This document shows, piece after piece, positions 35,981 through 44,622 of a stretch of 64,000 nucleotides of DNA. A program made the translations under genes and the position numbers. Under the pieces are notes generated by a model that was not told the origin of the DNA, did not search any database, and was given only the letters and a program-made list of their open reading frames with translations. This DNA comes from JANSWY01 sp965228955 (GTDB lineage Bacteria > Bacteroidota > Bacteroidia > Cytophagales > Cyclobacteriaceae): contig OZ245848.1 of NCBI GenBank assembly GCA_965228955.1, positions 5,456,001 through 5,520,000 on the forward strand, given 5' to 3'. Each line of letters begins with the position of its first letter. The stretch's first letter is position 1.

Positions 35981-37405
35981 CTATTTTAAAATGAAGTTGA
36001 TGAATAGGTCTATGATTTTTTTTGCTTTTCCATATGGAGGTCTCAGCATACTAATATTGGTAAGCCCTGACCTTTGTACCAATACTGCTTTCTCATTTGA
36101 GAATGCCAGGAATCCATATTTCCCATGTGACTTTCCAATACCTGAGTTATTAACACCACCGAATGGAAGATTTGGGTGAGATTGCTGCTGAACAGTGTCA
36201 TTTATTGCGACTGTACCAGCAGATAACCTATCTAGCAAGAACTTTTTATTCTTTCTCCTTCTGGAAAAAACATATAACGAAAGAGGTTTTGGTTTTGAAT
36301 TAACAATTTCAACTACCTCGTTCAGGTTGTCGAAAGTTTTTAGACCCATTACAGGACCAAATAATTCATCTTCCGCCAACCTGCCCTCAAAACCATCGAT
36401 AATGGTAGGAGAGATGAACCTGTCTTCAGAATTGGTCTTGCCTCCATATAAAATATCAAACCCCTGGTTTACAGAATCTTCAATGATCGAACTCAATCGT
36501 TCATAATGTCTGTCATTTACAATTCTGGCATAGCTATCAGATTTCTGGAAATCGTCATTACCTTCTCCAAATTGTTTAATCATTTCCTCTTTAATAGCAG
36601 CCACAAGTTTATCCTTGATGCTGGAGTGAACCAACATATAATCTGGAGCTACACATGTCTGTCCATTGTTAAGAAGTTTGCCCCATGCTATTCTGCTAGC
36701 CGCATCTTTCAAATTAGCAGATTCATCAACTATTACCGGAGACTTACCTCCAAGTTCCAATGTCACAGACGTGAGGTTCTTTGCCGCTGCTTGCATTATT
36801 ATTTTACCAACATTTGGGCTGCCTGTGAAAAAGATATGATCAAAAGGTAATTCAAGAAGGTCAGTAGTAACCTGAACGCCTCCCTCGATTACAGCAACCT
36901 CCGATTCATCAAACAGTTCATTGACCATTTCAGAAACTAGTGCGGCATTATTGGTTGTTATTTCTGATGGTTTTAAAATCGCGGTATTCCCTGCAGCTAT
37001 TGCAGAAATCAATGGATTCAGCATCAATTGGAAGGGATAATTCCATGGAGCTATTATCAAACAAACACCTTTTGGCTCATATTGTACATACGCTTTTGAA
37101 CCAAGAAATGTAATATGGCCATCCACACGTTCATTTCTTGCCCACTCATCCACCTTGCTTAGGTTGTGGTTGATTTCGAGCAAAATTGTAGCAATCTCTG
37201 TAAGATCTGTTTCAGATGGAGGTTTTTTGAAGTCCTTATACAAAGCTTCCTGAATCTTGCTACGGTTATCCAAAATCCACTTTTTTAGCTTTCTAAGCCT
37301 TTCCTTCCTCTTTTTTATCGATTCAGTACGTAACTCATGGCTTCTCTTACGCTGTTTGTCGAAAAGCTTTGTTAAGTCAATGTTATCTATTGTGTTTGTT
37401 TCCAT
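35981..37405 (-). CDS. Aldehyde dehydrogenase, ALDH3-like
   Basis: A 474-residue NAD(P)-dependent aldehyde dehydrogenase from ATG 37405 (METNTIDNIDL). Signatures: CLIIAPWNYPFQLMLNPLI, LKPSE, the general-base Glu in TLELGGKSP and the catalytic Cys in NNGQTCVAPDY. The length and the hydrophobic C-terminus (KAKKIIDLFINFIL) resemble class 3 fatty-aldehyde dehydrogenases, which may attach to membranes. It would oxidise long-chain or aromatic aldehydes to acids; the substrate is not defined. Confidence 0.92.
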   Translation of the reverse strand: METNTIDNIDLTKLFDKQRKRSHELRTESIKKRKERLRKLKKWILDNRSKIQEALYKDFKKPPSETDLTEIATILLEINHNLSKVDEWARNERVDGHITFLGSKAYVQYEPKGVCLIIAPWNYPFQLMLNPLISAIAAGNTAILKPSEITTNNAALVSEMVNELFDESEVAVIEGGVQVTTDLLELPFDHIFFTGSPNVGKIIMQAAAKNLTSVTLELGGKSPVIVDESANLKDAASRIAWGKLLNNGQTCVAPDYMLVHSSIKDKLVAAIKEEMIKQFGEGNDDFQKSDSYARIVNDRHYERLSSIIEDSVNQGFDILYGGKTNSEDRFISPTIIDGFEGRLAEDELFGPVMGLKTFDNLNEVVEIVNSKPKPLSLYVFSRRRKNKKFLLDRLSAGTVAINDTVQQQSHPNLPFGGVNNSGIGKSHGKYGFLAFSNEKAVLVQRSGLTNISMLRPPYGKAKKIIDLFINFILK

Positions 37406-37484
37406 TAAGATTAAGTACAATTAACATTAAAAATCACCTATTAGCGCCAAACAATGCGCATTAGGATTACGTTATTTATTTTGT

Positions 37485-37492
37485 TAACTTTG
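37485..37492 (+). promoter_or_regulatory. -7 box upstream of the transglutaminase-like gene
   Basis: TAACTTTG is an exact TAnnTTTG match 38 bases before the TTG start at 37531. The -33 region only has a weak TTAGG, so strength is uncertain. Confidence 0.5.
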
Positions 37493-37530
37493 ACTTAACA
37501 TTAAATTAACATTAGACAAAGTCACCCAGC

Positions 37531-38289
37531 TTGAAATTAATTGTCACCATATGGTCCCTTATTTTGATAACCGTCAGCTCAGTGGTTGGACAAGAAATTT
37601 CTATTCATCAAAATAACGAAAATTTCAATCCCATTTTATATTTCACTGACGGTAAGATTACAGATCAATCCATTTCGGAGAATTACACGTTACTTTTAGA
37701 AAGACTACAAGTGAAGCAGCAGAAGACATCCAGCGATCTTAGATTCTTAAGACAGATGTATTCTTTAGTCCACAAGAAACAGCTAGGTCGCTATCAAAAG
37801 TACGCTTCTCTTGAAGAGACATTGAGCGATGAAAAGAAATACAATTGTCTAACGGGTACTGCACTTTATGCTATGCTCCTTCAGGACTTGGGATATGATT
37901 ATTCTATAATTGAATTTGATTACCATGTTTTATTAATGGTACATCTGGAAGAACGAGATGTAATGATAGAATCTACAGATCCATTAAATGGATTTGTTAT
38001 ATCTGACAATGAAATGCAGGAAATAATTGATGCTCAGTTGAGTAAGGAATCAAATATTCCGGACAATTCTGTTTTAAACAGGATCTTTGCTGAGCAGGGA
38101 ATTAATAAAATCAAATTAGAGGAGCTTGCAGGATTGCAATATTATAACAGTGCAATTATCAACTATAATAATGGAAGCTACTTCAAAGCACTTATAGAGC
38201 TCCGAAAAGCATATACCCTTTATCCTAGCAAAAGAATAAAGGGCATATATGATCTTATTAATGGTGAATTAGCTGTTGCTTCTAAATAG
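37531..38289 (+). CDS. Secreted transglutaminase-like (cysteine peptidase fold) protein
   Basis: A 252-residue protein with a TTG start and a signal peptide (LIVTIWSLILITVSSVVGQ). I infer a papain/transglutaminase-like fold from a plausible Cys-His-Asp triad in the usual order: Cys106 in YNCLTGTALYAMLLQDLG, His132 in YHVLLMV and Asp150 in ESTDP. The C-terminal part is a TPR-like helical pair (YYNSAIINYNNGSYFKALIELRKAYTLYP). Such proteins can be proteases or inactive binding proteins. The stop overlaps the convergent OmpA gene stop by 8 bases. Confidence 0.6.
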   Translation: MKLIVTIWSLILITVSSVVGQEISIHQNNENFNPILYFTDGKITDQSISENYTLLLERLQVKQQKTSSDLRFLRQMYSLVHKKQLGRYQKYASLEETLSDEKKYNCLTGTALYAMLLQDLGYDYSIIEFDYHVLLMVHLEERDVMIESTDPLNGFVISDNEMQEIIDAQLSKESNIPDNSVLNRIFAEQGINKIKLEELAGLQYYNSAIINYNNGSYFKALIELRKAYTLYPSKRIKGIYDLINGELAVASK

Positions 38290-40435
38290 CTTCAACAACC
38301 TTAAATTCAACTCTTCTATTCTTAGATTTATTTGCTGATGAGCTGTTTGGTACTGCTGGTTGCTCCTCTCCAAAGAATTTCATGATTAGTCTATCCTTAG
38401 ATATTCCATTCTGGATGAAATAATCATACACAGATTTAGCTCTTCTCTCAGATAACTTCATGTTATACTCATTAGGACCAGTGGAATCCGTATGGCCTGA
38501 GATTTGAACCTTTCCAACCTTTTGGTCAGATAATAGCTTTAAGATTCTTTCCAATTCCGGATAACTTGAAGTCTTAAGTACCGACTTATCGAAATCAAAG
38601 AAGATATTATTCAGTTCAACAACAACACCTGTTTCAATTGGAGTCAAGAACAGGTCTCTTCCGATATTGGTAGAACCATTTGTTTCATTTAAGTCGATAT
38701 TTTCGTTTCTGGACAGGTATCCATCAGCTTGAGCGAGGAATCCATATCTAGCACCAGGCTTTAACTGGAATGTATACTCACCAGTCTCCGGGTTTGATGA
38801 AACAGTACCGAGCTCTACGCCATCCGGTAATCTCTCAACCAACACAGTTGCTGCTACCGGAGTTTTTGTTTTCTCATTAAGTACTTTACCAGCGACAGTA
38901 ATGATTACTTCCTCCACTACTTCAACTGTATCAACCTGAGCTATTGGTTCGGTGATAGTCTGAACGGTATCAACTGGATCCTCAACAACAGCTACTACAG
39001 TAGTAGTTGTCGAAGTAGTATCATTGATTAAAGGCTGATCTGGCTCAGTTATGTAGAAGTCATCAGCTCTGAAACTAAAGATATCAGTATCCTCATCTAC
39101 ATCTCCTCTTGTGAAGTATACATGCTTTCCAGTAGTAGGAATATTGAAATACACATCATCACCAGTAGTGTTTATACCTTTTCCAAGGTTCTCAGGTGGC
39201 GACCAGTTAGTCCAGCTATCATCTAATCTCTTACTTACGTAAATATCTTTTCCTCCATAACCTTTAAAGCCTGAAGTAGAGAAATACATTGTTTTAGTAT
39301 CAACACTTAAGTAAGGTGATGCTTCTTCCGCAATAGTATTGACAGTCTGACCTAAGTTTTTAGGAGAAGACCATGTTCCATCTCTCTTTTGGAACGATAC
39401 GTATAAGTCTCTATCTCCAAAAGAATCATCTCTTTCTACTGCAGAAACCAGGTATTTAGTATCAAATGTCAGGAAGAAATCAGCATTCGCTGAGTAGTTG
39501 TACTCATCTTCAATATCAATATTAACCGGAGGAGTAATGTTACCATCTTTATCAATAGTAGCCATAGAAACTCCAGATACCATTCTTCCTTTCTTCTCAT
39601 ACCTGTTACCAAGTAGAAGTACGGTGTTTTCGCCTTGCTGAACTATGGAACTTATAAAGTTTGGCCCTTCATTATTTAGGGGTGCTCCAATATTTTTCGC
39701 AGGTAGCCATTCACCGGTTTCTGGATCTAGTTCTGAGTACCAGATGTCTTCATTATCATTTACGCCTCCCTGGTTACCTGGGTGATATTGTCTACTGAAG
39801 TATAATCTTTTGCCATCCGGAGAAAGTAGAGGAGAGTGCTCAATGTAATTACTATTAACATTAGTACTTAGTTTTTCTACTTCCAAGTCCTGATTTACGT
39901 TCTGTGCGATATCGATTAAGACGTTGATTGGAAGATTTGAATTAGAAATACCAATTGCATCAATAGCATTAAAACCTTCTACCTGAGATCCATCCAATTC
40001 TATTCTGATGGCCTCAATCGGGTATGCTAAATCCTCAAAGAATAGGTTTAATAACCTCTGCTGAAGAGGGATGCTTCTTGGAGTAAGTTCAAAAAGTGTA
40101 TACTCATTGTAATCAGGATCATAAGCTACTACCTTAGTTATTGCACCAGGGTTTTCTGATTCAGCAATGGCAATTTGCTTCGCTTGAACAGCTTTCTCAA
40201 ACGAAACCATAATGAAGCTTTTTGAATCTTCGGATTTAGGTCTCCATGCATTCGGATTGTCTCCTCCTGCTGGATATACATTAGGTTTATGTAAAGCCTG
40301 TATAGCGGAATACTCAAGAGGTGAGTACTCTGAAGAAACATCTATCACTTCATTTGCCCAGTAAACAGTTTCCTGTGCTCGAAGATCAAACATGGTTAGA
40401 CTTAAGAAACTAATTACTAGTAAAAATCTAGTCAT
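38282..40435 (-). CDS. OmpA-family protein with discoidin-like domain, beta-propeller and carboxypeptidase-regulatory domain
   Basis: A 717-residue envelope protein from ATG 40435 (MTRFLLVISFLSLTMFDLRAQ signal peptide). Order: an N-terminal F5/8-type-C-like domain (about 25-175; SFIMVSFEKAVQAKQIAI, INAIDAIGIS-like end), WD40/PD40 propeller strands (about 195-470; SPDGKRLYFSRQY, SPYLSVDTKTMYFSTSG, TTGKHVYFTRG), a Thr/Val-rich linker, a carboxypeptidase-D-like regulatory fold (about 515-590; ITVAGKVLNEKTKTPV) and a C-terminal OmpA peptidoglycan-binding domain (about 605-715; FFDFDKSVLK, GHTDSTGPNEYNMKLSERRA). The architecture resembles T9SS PorE (propeller, regulatory domain, OmpA), but with a discoidin-like domain in place of TPRs. 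It lies 63 bases from the next OmpA gene. Confidence 0.85.
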   Translation of the reverse strand: MTRFLLVISFLSLTMFDLRAQETVYWANEVIDVSSEYSPLEYSAIQALHKPNVYPAGGDNPNAWRPKSEDSKSFIMVSFEKAVQAKQIAIAESENPGAITKVVAYDPDYNEYTLFELTPRSIPLQQRLLNLFFEDLAYPIEAIRIELDGSQVEGFNAIDAIGISNSNLPINVLIDIAQNVNQDLEVEKLSTNVNSNYIEHSPLLSPDGKRLYFSRQYHPGNQGGVNDNEDIWYSELDPETGEWLPAKNIGAPLNNEGPNFISSIVQQGENTVLLLGNRYEKKGRMVSGVSMATIDKDGNITPPVNIDIEDEYNYSANADFFLTFDTKYLVSAVERDDSFGDRDLYVSFQKRDGTWSSPKNLGQTVNTIAEEASPYLSVDTKTMYFSTSGFKGYGGKDIYVSKRLDDSWTNWSPPENLGKGINTTGDDVYFNIPTTGKHVYFTRGDVDEDTDIFSFRADDFYITEPDQPLINDTTSTTTTVVAVVEDPVDTVQTITEPIAQVDTVEVVEEVIITVAGKVLNEKTKTPVAATVLVERLPDGVELGTVSSNPETGEYTFQLKPGARYGFLAQADGYLSRNENIDLNETNGSTNIGRDLFLTPIETGVVVELNNIFFDFDKSVLKTSSYPELERILKLLSDQKVGKVQISGHTDSTGPNEYNMKLSERRAKSVYDYFIQNGISKDRLIMKFFGEEQPAVPNSSSANKSKNRRVEFKVVEAI

Positions 40436-40498
40436 AATTAATTGGTTGGTTAAATTTTTAAAACTCAAACTACGATTCCCTTTTCCTAGCGTAAAAAT

Positions 40499-41203
40499 TT
40501 AATTCAAAATTCGTACTTCCACTCTTCTATTCAAAGCTTTAGCCTCTGAAGTTCTTTCCCTGGTAATAGGTTGTGTACCTCCAAACGCCTTTGTCAAAAC
40601 TCTTTTCTTCTTAATGCCCTTTTCTACAAGATAATCTTTAACTGCAACAACTCTATCCTCAGAGAGTCTCATGTTTGCAACTGCGTTCCCTGCGAAATCA
40701 GTATGACCTTCCAGCTGAATTTTCTTGCCAGGTCTTTCATTCATCCAGGTAACCAATTCATCTAGCTCTTTGTAAGAAGATTTACTGATTACAGATTTTC
40801 CAGATGCGAAAATAAGGTTATCAAGACTTATAATTTGATGCTCTTTATCGGGCTGTAGCGAAAAATGCTTTGTCATGTCTCCACTGTTATCCTCATCCAG
40901 AATTTCGATTTCACCTTCCCAGGGATCAAACCCGGCTGCCTTAATCTGAACAAGGTACTTCGTGTTTAGCAACATGAACATTTCATAATTTCCTGTTCCT
41001 TCTTTGGCTGAAGCCATTCCCATATCATCATAGTATGGTAATTTCTGATAGGTTATTGTTGCCTTCACCCCTGAACTATCAAGGTCACTTAATACAGTCC
41101 CTGAGATTTTAATTAAGCTGTCAGAAGAAGCTATATGATTTGCCTGAGCAAAATTGCTCAATAGTAGTATCAATAAAATTGATGCCAGTGGTTTCATTTT
41201 CAT
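40499..41203 (-). CDS. OmpA-family protein, short form
   Basis: A 234-residue protein with a signal peptide (LASILLILLLSNFAQA), a carboxypeptidase-regulatory-like beta domain (about 30-110; IKISGTVLSDLDSSGVKATITYQ) and an OmpA C-terminal domain (about 125-234; DNLIFASGKSVISKSSYKEL, EGHTDFAGNAVANMRLSEDR, RRVEVRIL). It is expected to bind peptidoglycan and stabilise the outer membrane. It lies upstream of the larger OmpA-family gene, with a 63-base gap, and may share its transcript. Confidence 0.88.
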   Translation of the reverse strand: MKMKPLASILLILLLSNFAQANHIASSDSLIKISGTVLSDLDSSGVKATITYQKLPYYDDMGMASAKEGTGNYEMFMLLNTKYLVQIKAAGFDPWEGEIEILDEDNSGDMTKHFSLQPDKEHQIISLDNLIFASGKSVISKSSYKELDELVTWMNERPGKKIQLEGHTDFAGNAVANMRLSEDRVVAVKDYLVEKGIKKKRVLTKAFGGTQPITRERTSEAKALNRRVEVRILN

Positions 41204-41285
41204 AATGCTATACGTTGAATTGCGCCTTACTCGTAAGATAATACCAATTTTAGAAGAAAATACTATACTTTTTTGAGAATTTGAC

Positions 41286-42572
41286 CTAGTCTGCGCTTGC
41301 TACAAATGAATCATTGACCAGGTTAATTGCGTCTAATCTTGCCATTATTTCAACCTTAACCTCCTCATATGCCTCTCTATGTTCTTCCTTAATAGGCTGT
41401 GAAGGTGGCAATTCTACCTTCAATGCATCCACCTGCCTACCGTTTTTCCAGAATCTGAAACATAAATGAGGTCCGGTTGCCAAACCTGTACTACCCACAT
41501 ACCCAATGGTTTGACCTTGTTTCACTTTCACCCCTGGCTTAATTCCCTTAGCGATCTTATTCATATGCAAATACTGAGTAGTGTAATTTGCATTATGCTT
41601 CACCTTCACATAGTTTCCATTATTTCGCTTATATCTGGCTTCTGTAATAATGCCGTCTCCAACTGTTCTAATTGGAGTACCTCTAGGAGCTGCATAGTCA
41701 GTACCTAAGTGTGCTTTATATCGCTTCTGAACAGGATGAAATCTTCTTAAGCTGTATCTGGAGCTAATTCTTGTATAGTTAAGTGGAGCTCTTAGGAATG
41801 TTTTTCTCAGTGAGTTACCGTCTTCATCAAAATAATCCACACCACTTCCTTGATTATAATAAATGGCATAATAGGCATTTCCAAAGTGCTCGAAATAAGC
41901 TCCTTTGATCTTTCCAATCCCTACTACTTCACCATCTACAACTTGCTCCTCATAAATCACCTTAAATGAATCACCTTTCTGTATTCTAAAGAAGTCGATT
42001 TGCCAAGCGAACACATCTACAAGTCTATTAACCAATAATGGGCTTGCTTCTTGCTCAAGAATAGCCTCGTACATCGAAGAGTTTATTTTGGCGACCAGTT
42101 CTCTTTCTCTATACTCTATTGGTTTCTCTTGCTTAAATGCCTTTACACTGTCTTTGAGTTGATAGACAACATATTCGAATGGATTGGGCTCATAAATAAA
42201 GTGAGTCGCCGTATTTAAACCATCCTGTTTTGCAAGGATCGTATATTTCCTACCGTAGTTGAGTTTACGAACATCAAACACGCTTTTTGACTTTTTAGCC
42301 AGCTCATTGATTTTAACAAAATCAACATTGTACTTAACAAGAATATCTGCAAGGTTTTGATTTCGCTTTATCTTATCCTGTACTACATTCAAAGAATCAA
42401 CAACGATACCAAAAAGCTTCTTTGGTTCCTTGGCTTCTGCCGTGACCATATCTGACTTAGCGATCTTGTTTTCGCCAATTTCATTTAAACCATTCGGTAG
42501 GAACTCCACCAGGAAAACCATACCAACCACTACTATCGCAAGAGCTGCGTAAAATACGTATTTCACTTTCAT
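41286..42572 (-). CDS. M23-family peptidoglycan metallopeptidase
   Basis: A 428-residue protein with one N-terminal membrane segment (YVFYAALAIVVVGMVFLVEFL), probably periplasmic. It carries OapA/LysM-like and helical domains (to about 270) and a C-terminal LytM domain (about 285-395) with the HxxxD motif HLGTDYAAPRGTP. The last motif is GPHLCFRFWKNG, that is HLC rather than HxH, so the second histidine, a zinc ligand in LytM, is replaced by cysteine. A cysteine may still bind zinc. It would cut peptidoglycan cross-links during cell separation or growth. Confidence 0.88.
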   Translation of the reverse strand: MKVKYVFYAALAIVVVGMVFLVEFLPNGLNEIGENKIAKSDMVTAEAKEPKKLFGIVVDSLNVVQDKIKRNQNLADILVKYNVDFVKINELAKKSKSVFDVRKLNYGRKYTILAKQDGLNTATHFIYEPNPFEYVVYQLKDSVKAFKQEKPIEYRERELVAKINSSMYEAILEQEASPLLVNRLVDVFAWQIDFFRIQKGDSFKVIYEEQVVDGEVVGIGKIKGAYFEHFGNAYYAIYYNQGSGVDYFDEDGNSLRKTFLRAPLNYTRISSRYSLRRFHPVQKRYKAHLGTDYAAPRGTPIRTVGDGIITEARYKRNNGNYVKVKHNANYTTQYLHMNKIAKGIKPGVKVKQGQTIGYVGSTGLATGPHLCFRFWKNGRQVDALKVELPPSQPIKEEHREAYEEVKVEIMARLDAINLVNDSFVASAD

Positions 42573-42617
42573 CGGTGCGTCAATTAAATACAGGAAATAG
42601 TGTACTTGGTGGGGTTA

Positions 42618-44558
42618 TTATTTGTTGTAGGCTTCTTTAGCTTTTTCTAAAAACTGAACAAAATTAGAAACATTTAGGTCATATGCCTTAGGTTTTACTA
42701 ATAATTTTTCGTTTTCATCTAGAATAACGTAATACGGTTGGGCATTATTTTCGTATCTGGAGATCTGGAAATCAGCATTTATCTTGCCAATTGTTTTCTT
42801 CACTCTTCCATCGAATGTAGAGGTGACCCATTCGCTTTCTGGTAGTTTCTTTTTATCATCCACATATAATCCAACAACCACAAAATCTTCCTTCAACCTC
42901 TTTAACACCTGTGGGTCAGACCAAACTCTTGCCTCCATTTCTCTGCAATTAACACACCCATGACCAGTAAAATCAATAAATAAGGGCTTATTCTGGGCTT
43001 TTGCGCATGCTATCGCCTGATCGTAATCAAAATAACCCTGAATACCGTGAGGCATCTTTAAAAAATCAGTGTATTTAGGTGGCTCACATCCTTCAATCTC
43101 AGCTATACTTTCACTGGTTGAAACTTCTGTAGGAGCCTGTATATCAAAATCTAAAGTACTTTGGGGCGGCAGATAACCAGCCAACGCCTTTAATGGAGCA
43201 CCAAACATTCCTGGAATCAAGTATACAACAAATGAAAAAATCAAAATTGCGATCATTAATCCTCCAACAGAAGTTCTTTCGCTTTTTGAATCATGTGGCA
43301 TGGTAATCTTTCCCAATAGATAAAATCCTAATAGAGTGAAAATCACAATCCAGAGTGACAAATAGATTTCACGGTCCAATATATGCCAGTGATATGCTTG
43401 ATCAGCAATACTTAAGAATTTAAGTGCCAGTGCAAGTTCTAGAAAACCAAGAACTACTTTAACACTGTTCAACCATCCTCCTGATTTAGGAAGGGATTTT
43501 AACCACTCCGGGAAGATTGCAAACAAAGTAAATGGCAATGCAAAAGCTGCAGAAAATGCCAGCATCCCCAGTATTGGTTTCACAAATGCACCTCCAGCCG
43601 ATAATACTAATACACTACCTACAATTGGAACTGTACATGAAAATGAAACAAGAGCCAGAGTAAAAGCCATAAAAAAAACTCCTACCAATCCACCCTGGTC
43701 TGCTTTAGCGTCAACCTTATTAACAAACCCGCTTGGAAGAGTAATCTCAAATAAGCCAAGAAAACTAAGTGCAAAAATGATGAAAATAATGAAGATGAAT
43801 ACATTAGGCAGCCAATGAGTTGCCATTGCATTAAGCCCTTCGGGACCTAAAATAAAGGCAAAAGCCGTTCCTAAAATTGTATAAATCAGAATTATCGAAA
43901 CCCCGAATATTATCCCCTTTCGATACCCTGTTTTCTTATCCTTATTATCATCTTTTAGGAAAAATGATACTGTCATAGGTATCATTGGGAATACGCATGG
44001 CGTAACCAGCGCTGCTAGGCCTGTTCCAAATGCCAACAACATAAACCAAATTAAACCTTGATCTTCTGGTGATTCTGACTCATCAACAATAGTTTCTTGA
44101 GCAATCCCCTTCACTTCAAAATCACCATCCCCAGGAATACACTTGCCAGTAACGTCAGTACAAACCTGAAATTCATAGGCTCCTTTGATCACAAAGTCAT
44201 CTTTCAGGATCTTAATCTTCTGTCGAAACTGAGCCTTTCCAATAAAGTAGGCTATATCACCAGCCCAGATTTCATCGTATTTGATCTTGTGATCGATCGG
44301 TTTCACACTGTCAATCAGCTCAAAAGAATCATTCAATTCATATTCAAATGTTGTTGGAACTGGTCCCAGATCCGGATCAAATCCTGAGGATGAATATAAA
44401 TACCACTCATCATCAATCGTGACATTGAAAATAAGTTCCACTTCATCGCCTGCTTTCGCATCTGAATTAGAAAGTTCGTAGGACCACTTTGATGGCTCCA
44501 GAATTTGTGCCTGCAACAGATTAGGAAGCAGGGCTAATACAAAAATCAAATTCTTCAT
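42618..44558 (-). CDS. dsbD: Thiol:disulfide interchange protein DsbD
   Basis: A 646-residue inner-membrane electron conduit that carries reducing power from cytoplasmic thioredoxin to periplasmic thiol proteins. Order: signal peptide (ending LLQAQ), a DsbD-alpha-type beta domain with FQVCTDVTGKC, eight-ish membrane helices with the cysteine motifs TPCVFPMIPMTVSFF and SCTVPIVGSV, and a C-terminal thioredoxin domain with GHGCVNCREME. All three Cys pairs are recognisable. Length and order fit DsbD, not the shorter CcdA. Confidence 0.94.
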   Translation of the reverse strand: MKNLIFVLALLPNLLQAQILEPSKWSYELSNSDAKAGDEVELIFNVTIDDEWYLYSSSGFDPDLGPVPTTFEYELNDSFELIDSVKPIDHKIKYDEIWAGDIAYFIGKAQFRQKIKILKDDFVIKGAYEFQVCTDVTGKCIPGDGDFEVKGIAQETIVDESESPEDQGLIWFMLLAFGTGLAALVTPCVFPMIPMTVSFFLKDDNKDKKTGYRKGIIFGVSIILIYTILGTAFAFILGPEGLNAMATHWLPNVFIFIIFIIFALSFLGLFEITLPSGFVNKVDAKADQGGLVGVFFMAFTLALVSFSCTVPIVGSVLVLSAGGAFVKPILGMLAFSAAFALPFTLFAIFPEWLKSLPKSGGWLNSVKVVLGFLELALALKFLSIADQAYHWHILDREIYLSLWIVIFTLLGFYLLGKITMPHDSKSERTSVGGLMIAILIFSFVVYLIPGMFGAPLKALAGYLPPQSTLDFDIQAPTEVSTSESIAEIEGCEPPKYTDFLKMPHGIQGYFDYDQAIACAKAQNKPLFIDFTGHGCVNCREMEARVWSDPQVLKRLKEDFVVVGLYVDDKKKLPESEWVTSTFDGRVKKTIGKINADFQISRYENNAQPYYVILDENEKLLVKPKAYDLNVSNFVQFLEKAKEAYNK

Positions 44559-44622
44559 TGCTGATCAGTTTTACCGCAATTATATACGATCAGTGTTTTT
44601 ATTAGTTAAGATCTACTTGCCG

